From the NCBI RefSeq assembly GCF_900101825.1, contig NZ_FNAG01000001.1, forward strand, positions 682,001 through 746,000: a stretch of DNA of 64,000 bases, in the 5' to 3' direction. Shown one piece after another: positions 60,145 through 64,000 of this stretch (position 1 is its first letter; every line of letters begins with the position of its first letter). This DNA is from Aquimonas voraii. GTDB taxonomy: Bacteria; Pseudomonadota; Gammaproteobacteria; Xanthomonadales; Xanthomonadaceae. The notes under the pieces were generated by a model that did not search any database, was not told the DNA's origin, and saw only the letters and a program-made list of their open reading frames with translations. A program made the position numbers and the translations under genes.

Positions 60145-60287
60145 CTTCCTTCCCCCCAAGGATCAGGGGGCCGATGGTAATGGAACTGAATCCGGTTCGC
60201 GGGGCTGAGTGACGCTGTGCTTGCGACCTCTGACTACGAGCCTCAACTGAGCTTCGGGCTGAATCTGCAGAGATCAAGTCTGGCCCA

Positions 60288-61850
60288 CTAGCGCACTGGC
60301 GAAGCTTTCAGCGTTGGTGCTTGAAAGCTCGCACCCTTCCAACTAAGTCGAGCGCGATCCTCGGAGTAGTGGAACGCCTCCAGCACCTCGATCTCCGACT
60401 CGCTCGCTCCAAACAGCCCCTCCCGCGCCGGCGTCAGCTGCATGCGCATCGCCCCCAGCCTAGCCTCCAGCCCGTCCGGCCCCAGCTGCACGCGCATCCG
60501 CCCTAGCCGCTCGCTCTCGAACTCGCCGACGTAGGCCTGCAGGTCCTCGCGCGTCGGTGTCCACGCCCAGCCGCCCCAGCTCGGGTCGGCGCGGGCGTTC
60601 GCCACGGCCTCGCGTTGCGATTCGACTCGGCGAGCCAGGCGTTCGGGATAGGCATCGACCGCCAGCCGCAGTCGGGCGTGTTCCGAAGCGTCGCCATGGG
60701 CCAGGCCGATGAAGGCCTTCACTAGCTCCAGCGCGAAGCCTTCGATGGCGCTGTCGCTGTTGACGGCGAAGGACAGCCCAGTGTCAAGGTCGGGCAGCAG
60801 CAGGCTCACGCTGACCGCGCCGCGGTAGCTGCCGGGGTGCATCCGCACGCGGTGGCCGCGGTAAGCGCAGGCGTACCAGCCCAGGCTGTAGCCGTCGCAG
60901 ATGAATTCGCGGTCGGAGAGGTTCGCCTTCACCACTGGCCGCTGCGCGCGCTCGAAGCTCGCGCGCGAGGGCCGGCCGCTGGGCGAGCGCAGGCGCAGGT
61001 TCGCGCGCAGCCAGCGCGCCATGTCCGCCGAGGAGGCATACAGCCCGCCCGCGGCGTGCATCAGCGCGTCAGGCTTGGGCGGCGTCGCCAGCCAGCGCTG
61101 GCCGTCCCACTGGTGGTTCCAGGCCAGCGCCTCCTGCGCGACCTCGGAGCTGCGCGGGTGCACGTAGCGCAGCTGCAGCGGCTGCAGCACGCGCTGCTGC
61201 AACTTGTTCTGCCAGGGCCTGCCGGTGCGCGCCTCCAGCGCCGCGCCGTAGATCAGGTAGCCGAGGTTGGCGTAGGCGAAGCCGGGCTCGCGCGGCTGCG
61301 TGTGCTCGGCCAGCAGGGCGGGGTAGTCGACGGACGGAACGTGCCGAACGTAGGCGGTCAACAGGTTCAGCGTGTCGGTGCGCAGCGGCGCCTGGTGCGT
61401 GAGCAGATCGGCCAGCGTGATGCGTTCGGGTTCGGCGGGCGAGGGCAGGCGCAGCTCGGGCCAGACCTCGGCCAGCGTGGTCGACAGCGGCAGCGCGCCG
61501 TGCGCATCCAGCTCCGCCGCCAGCAGGCCGACGAAGGACTTGGTTTGCGAGGCGATGTAGAAGCGTGAATTGGCATCGGCGATGGTGTCGTGGCCTGCAC
61601 GCAGCGCACCCTGCGCGAGCAGCAGGGGCGTGGCCTCGCCGTGCACTACGACGACTGATACGGCGGGAAAGGCGCCGGGCAGGCGATGCACTTCGCGGGC
61701 TGCATCGCCGATGGCTGCGGCAGCGGCGGCGATGCCTTCGCTCTGGGGGCTATTCGGCTCAGCGTGTATCGCGGGCGCGGCGTGCGCGAGTACTCGGAGG
61801 AGGAGCGCGCAGAGCGCAGCAGGGGCAGGGTGTCTGCGTGAGATCGGCAT
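60288..61850 (-). CDS. Serine hydrolase of the beta-lactamase class C/penicillin-binding type
   Basis: A 520-residue protein. An N-terminal signal-like stretch (residues 10-30) precedes the fold. The nucleophile motif is SQTK (Ser101, Lys104) in FYIASQTKSF, the second motif is YAN (Tyr193-Asn195) and HPGSYRGAV is the third, HxG-type box. The enzyme probably acts in the periplasm as a D-aminopeptidase, esterase or peptidase; true beta-lactamase action is not implied. The C-terminal 130 residues (about 390-520) form an extra small beta domain. The ATG at 61850 has AAGGA 8 bp upstream and was preferred to the ATG at 61859. Confidence 0.88.
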   Translation of the reverse strand: MPISRRHPAPAALCALLLRVLAHAAPAIHAEPNSPQSEGIAAAAAAIGDAAREVHRLPGAFPAVSVVVVHGEATPLLLAQGALRAGHDTIADANSRFYIASQTKSFVGLLAAELDAHGALPLSTTLAEVWPELRLPSPAEPERITLADLLTHQAPLRTDTLNLLTAYVRHVPSVDYPALLAEHTQPREPGFAYANLGYLIYGAALEARTGRPWQNKLQQRVLQPLQLRYVHPRSSEVAQEALAWNHQWDGQRWLATPPKPDALMHAAGGLYASSADMARWLRANLRLRSPSGRPSRASFERAQRPVVKANLSDREFICDGYSLGWYACAYRGHRVRMHPGSYRGAVSVSLLLPDLDTGLSFAVNSDSAIEGFALELVKAFIGLAHGDASEHARLRLAVDAYPERLARRVESQREAVANARADPSWGGWAWTPTREDLQAYVGEFESERLGRMRVQLGPDGLEARLGAMRMQLTPAREGLFGASESEIEVLEAFHYSEDRARLSWKGASFQAPTLKASPVR

Positions 61851-62175
61851 CGTCGCCATCCTTGGTGAGTGACGGGTCGTGGCCGAACCGCGTCGGCGTT
61901 TGGTCCCTCGATGGATACGGCTTGTGTGCCCGCGGTTGCAGGTGGCTGCATCAATGCTGACAAGCAGCCTCTGAGTCCAGACTCTGCGGCTCTGGCGGCG
62001 TGTGCGGGGTTCGCGAGTGAGTACAGGCCAGGGTGGTCCGCAGGCTTCGATGCTTGCGTCCGCAGCTTTCGATGCGGTCGCTCGTGGTCCTCCGTTCGGA
62101 TGGCTTACCATCCTCGCGCATGTCGCGATTGCGGCAGCCCTTCCTTGTCTCTCTGCAGGCGCGAGTCTTTTTGCG
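61851..62175. other. 325-bp divergent gap, no gene seen
   Basis: It lies between the serine hydrolase (minus) and the MAPEG gene (plus) and must contain both promoters. Short frames without ribosome sites occur. No repeat or convincing promoter hexamers were recognised. Confidence 0.4.
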
Positions 62176-62568
62176 ATGAGCCATCCCTTCCTGCTGCCCA
62201 TGGCCGCGCACGTCGCGCTCGCCGCCCTGCTGTACGCCGCGCTGACCCTCGCACGTGCGCCCAAGGTCTGGGGCATCGGTCGTCGCGCGGATGGCTCGAA
62301 TCCGTTTGCCGCGATCGAGCCGCGCCTGAGCGCCAACCTGTCAAACCAGTTCGAGTGGCCGCTGTTCTTCCATGTGGCCTGTCTGCTGCTGCCCAGCCCT
62401 TCAGACCTCGCGCTGGTGTTGGCCTGGGCCTTTGTCGCGGGTCGCGTGCTCCACACCGCGGTGCAGGTGTTCACCGTCAACGTGCGCCTGCGCGGGCTGG
62501 TGTTCATGCTGAACTTCCTGGCAGTGTTGGGCCTGTGGGCGCTGCTGGTGGCAGCGGCCCTGCGCTGA
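62176..62568 (+). CDS. MAPEG-family membrane protein
   Basis: A 130-residue integral membrane protein with four TM helices at about residues 7-27, 60-75, 80-95 and 107-128. SANLSNQFEWPLFFHVACLLL with the conserved Asn/Glu pair and GRVLHTAVQVFTVNVRLRG with the RxxH-type motif are typical of MAPEG (membrane-associated eicosanoid/glutathione metabolism) proteins. Bacterial members may act on glutathione-lipid adducts; the actual reaction is unknown. The start at 62176 fits the usual short N-terminus; the open frame extends upstream but with random composition. Confidence 0.85.
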   Translation: MSHPFLLPMAAHVALAALLYAALTLARAPKVWGIGRRADGSNPFAAIEPRLSANLSNQFEWPLFFHVACLLLPSPSDLALVLAWAFVAGRVLHTAVQVFTVNVRLRGLVFMLNFLAVLGLWALLVAAALR

Positions 62569-62613
62569 GTGCGCCCACCTGACGCGGCATCAGCGCCGCC
62601 CGGCGGAACCCCG

Positions 62614-62907
62614 ATGGCGAACATCCTGCAGTGCGGCACCCACGGCGAGCGCGAGGCGCGCTTCGTCTGCGATCACCTGTTCCGCAAGCTGCGCGCGGCG
62701 TGCCCGCAGCGCCTGATCTACTTCGAGCCCGCGCATGCGACGCATGAGCCGACGCCGGCGATCTGGTGCGAGGGCTGCGAGGCGGTGATTCAGGCGGAGG
62801 GCGAGATCAACGAGCTTGCGCACGAGGTCGCCTGCTTCCACGCTGTCTGCGATTTCTGCTTCGAGTGCGACCTCGATGCGGGTGAGCCCGCACCTGTCGA
62901 GGACTGA
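62614..62907 (+). CDS. Small Cys-rich protein, possible zinc-binding
   Basis: A 97-residue protein starting MANILQCGTHGEREARFVCDHL. Cys are grouped as C-x11-C-x-H near the N-terminus, then WCEGCE and CDFCFEC. The repeated CxxC spacing suggests one or two zinc sites. I know no function for it; similar small Cys-rich proteins are scattered in proteobacteria. It starts 45 bp after the MAPEG stop, likely co-transcribed, and is followed by a bidirectional-looking terminator hairpin. Confidence 0.65.
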   Translation: MANILQCGTHGEREARFVCDHLFRKLRAACPQRLIYFEPAHATHEPTPAIWCEGCEAVIQAEGEINELAHEVACFHAVCDFCFECDLDAGEPAPVED

Positions 62908-62928
62908 GGCTGTCGTCCTGCGCCAAGA

Positions 62929-62954
62929 AAACGGGGCGCCTGCGCGCCCCGTTT
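62929..62954. terminator. Terminator hairpin between convergent genes
   Basis: AAACGGGGCGC (62929-62939) and GCGCCCCGTTT (62944-62954) are perfect complements with a CTGC loop. On the minus strand the stem is followed by TTTTCTTGG, so it fits best as the terminator of the amidohydrolase gene, but it serves both sides. Confidence 0.85.
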
Positions 62955-62985
62955 CCGAAAAACAACCCGCGTCGGGTCGGTGGGC

Positions 62986-64000
62986 TCAGGGCGCCTTGAC
63001 CACGGCGCCGGCCTTCATCACGAAGCGCACATCACGCATCAGGCCGATGTTCTCGAGCGGGTTGCCCGCGACGGCGACGACGTCGGCATGTTTGCCGGCC
63101 TCAAGGCTGCCCAGGCTTTCCCATTCGCCCAACAGCTCGGCCGCGTTCCGGGTTGCGCTCTGCAGGGCGAAGGCCGCTGGCATGCCGGCCTCGACCATCA
63201 GCTCGAATTCGCGGGCATTGTCGCCGTGCGGGAACACGCCGGCATCGGTGCCGAAGGCGATCTTGACGCCCGCCGCATGCGCACGGCCGGCCGTGCCCTG
63301 GATCAGTGCGCCAATGCGTTCGGCCTTGGGTCGCACGATCTCCGGGTAGTAGCCGACCTCTCGGGCCTTTTCGCTGACGAACACCCCTGCGGAAATCGTC
63401 GGGACGTACCAGGTGCCCTTCTCGCGCATGAGCTTGAAGATGTCCTGGTCCATGTACGTGCCGTGCTCGATCGAGTCGACGCCTGCCGCCACCGCGCGCC
63501 GCATGCCTTCCTTGCCGTGGGCGTGGGCGGCGACGCGGTAGCCGTAGTCCCGCGCGGTCTCGACGATGGCGCGGATCTCGTCCTCCATGAACTGCGGGTT
63601 GTCGGCGCTCTTGGCGAAGCTCAGCACGCCGCCGGTGGCGGTGAGCTTGATCACGTCAGAGCCTTCCTTGTAGCGCTGGCGTACCGCTCGGCGCGCCTCG
63701 TAGGGGCCGGCGACCACGCCTTCCTCCGGGCCGGGCCAGCCCAGCGATTCGGAGAGCTCGCGATTGATGCCGTTGCGCGGGTCGGCGTGGCCGCCGGTGG
63801 TGGCGATGCTCTTGCCGGCGGCGAAGATGCGCGGCCCGAGGATTCGGCCTTCGTTGATGGCATTGCGAAGGCCGATCGTCTGCAGGCCGCCGAGATCGCG
63901 CACCGTGGTGAAACCGGCCTTGAGCGTGGTTTCGGCATAGCCCACCGAGCGCAGGGCGTAGTCCTCGGGGTTCAGGCGGAAGCCTTCGGAGTAGGCCGCC
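62986..64000 (-). CDS. Amidohydrolase (imidazolonepropionase-like), 5' end outside the window
   Basis: At least 338 residues, open to the window edge. The frame continues upstream of a GTG at 63945 with [15 protein letters not shown], so that GTG is internal. The TIM-barrel metal-dependent hydrolase has [22 protein letters not shown] (metal-bridging Lys), [16 protein letters not shown] (His-x-His), [11 protein letters not shown] and [14 protein letters not shown] (catalytic Asp). The C-terminal strand part is [19 protein letters not shown]. The first HxH pair and any signal peptide lie outside. Such enzymes cleave amide or ester bonds of cyclic dipeptides, N-acyl amino acids or prolidase-type substrates; the specific substrate is unclear. 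Confidence 0.9.
   Translation of the reverse strand, partial: AAYSEGFRLNPEDYALRSVGYAETTLKAGFTTVRDLGGLQTIGLRNAINEGRILGPRIFAAGKSIATTGGHADPRNGINRELSESLGWPGPEEGVVAGPYEARRAVRQRYKEGSDVIKLTATGGVLSFAKSADNPQFMEDEIRAIVETARDYGYRVAAHAHGKEGMRRAVAAGVDSIEHGTYMDQDIFKLMREKGTWYVPTISAGVFVSEKAREVGYYPEIVRPKAERIGALIQGTAGRAHAAGVKIAFGTDAGVFPHGDNAREFELMVEAGMPAAFALQSATRNAAELLGEWESLGSLEAGKHADVVAVAGNPLENIGLMRDVRFVMKAGAVVKAP

Overview
The window is about 70% G+C by eye. It is densely coded with short intergenic gaps and carries families of short palindromic intergenic repeats. Gene content suggests a gammaproteobacterium of the Xanthomonadales/Lysobacterales type: a glyQ/glyS two-subunit glycyl-tRNA synthetase, a large-type NAD-glutamate dehydrogenase, a tandem glycine riboswitch in front of gcvP, a periplasmic GH97 alpha-glucosidase, an M36-like metallopeptidase and a BPSS1780-family membrane protein. 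No rRNA, tRNA, CRISPR array, prophage or intact insertion sequence was seen. The genus is an inference that I cannot fix from sequence alone.

Layout. 1-10.4 kb: 3' end of trpA, a small HMA metal-binding protein, a stand-alone CsoSCA-like carbonic anhydrase, a three-gene ABC exporter operon (ATPase, FtsX-type permease, membrane fusion protein), mgtE, a single-domain asparaginase-like protein, and a wrbA/DUF2069 pair. 10.4-18.6 kb: a secreted M36-type peptidase, a small conserved cytosolic protein with a strong terminator, a BPSS1780-type membrane protein, and a GspE ATPase whose stop overlaps a class I glutamine amidotransferase. 18.7-34.5 kb: glyQS, a 0.7-kb repeat-filled gap, recQ, a GNAT acetyltransferase, a GspF-like protein, two sodium-coupled transporters (NSS and NhaC), an S9 peptidase, an MBL hydrolase, maf and a secreted EEP-family protein. 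34.5-37.8 kb: tandem glycine riboswitch and gcvP. 38-47.7 kb: the accessory highlight, a collagen-like glycine-rich protein gene followed by a 2324-residue SpvB/RHS/Hint polymorphic toxin with a GH-E-like nuclease tip and an overlapping or adjacent TPR immunity candidate. 48-64 kb: NAD-GDH, nadK, a glycosyltransferase-like gene, a MITE-like element, a bile-acid/sodium symporter, GH97, an orphan coiled-coil Mrr-type nuclease with lower G+C, a serine hydrolase, a MAPEG protein, a small Cys-rich protein and the 3' part of an amidohydrolase.

How it fits together. Most of the window is housekeeping: tryptophan, glycine and glutamate metabolism, NAD(P), translation, and magnesium and sodium transport. 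Two parts are unusual. One is the secreted toxin locus at 39-47.7 kb, which has a Cys-paired FG-GAP repeat array and a hydrophobic segment inserted in the RHS shell. The other is the set of intergenic elements. These include a roughly 500-bp unit at 22.03-22.52 kb bracketed by imperfect inverted repeats, a family of hairpins with a GGGA tip, and repeats that supply the stop codons or C-terminal tails of several genes.
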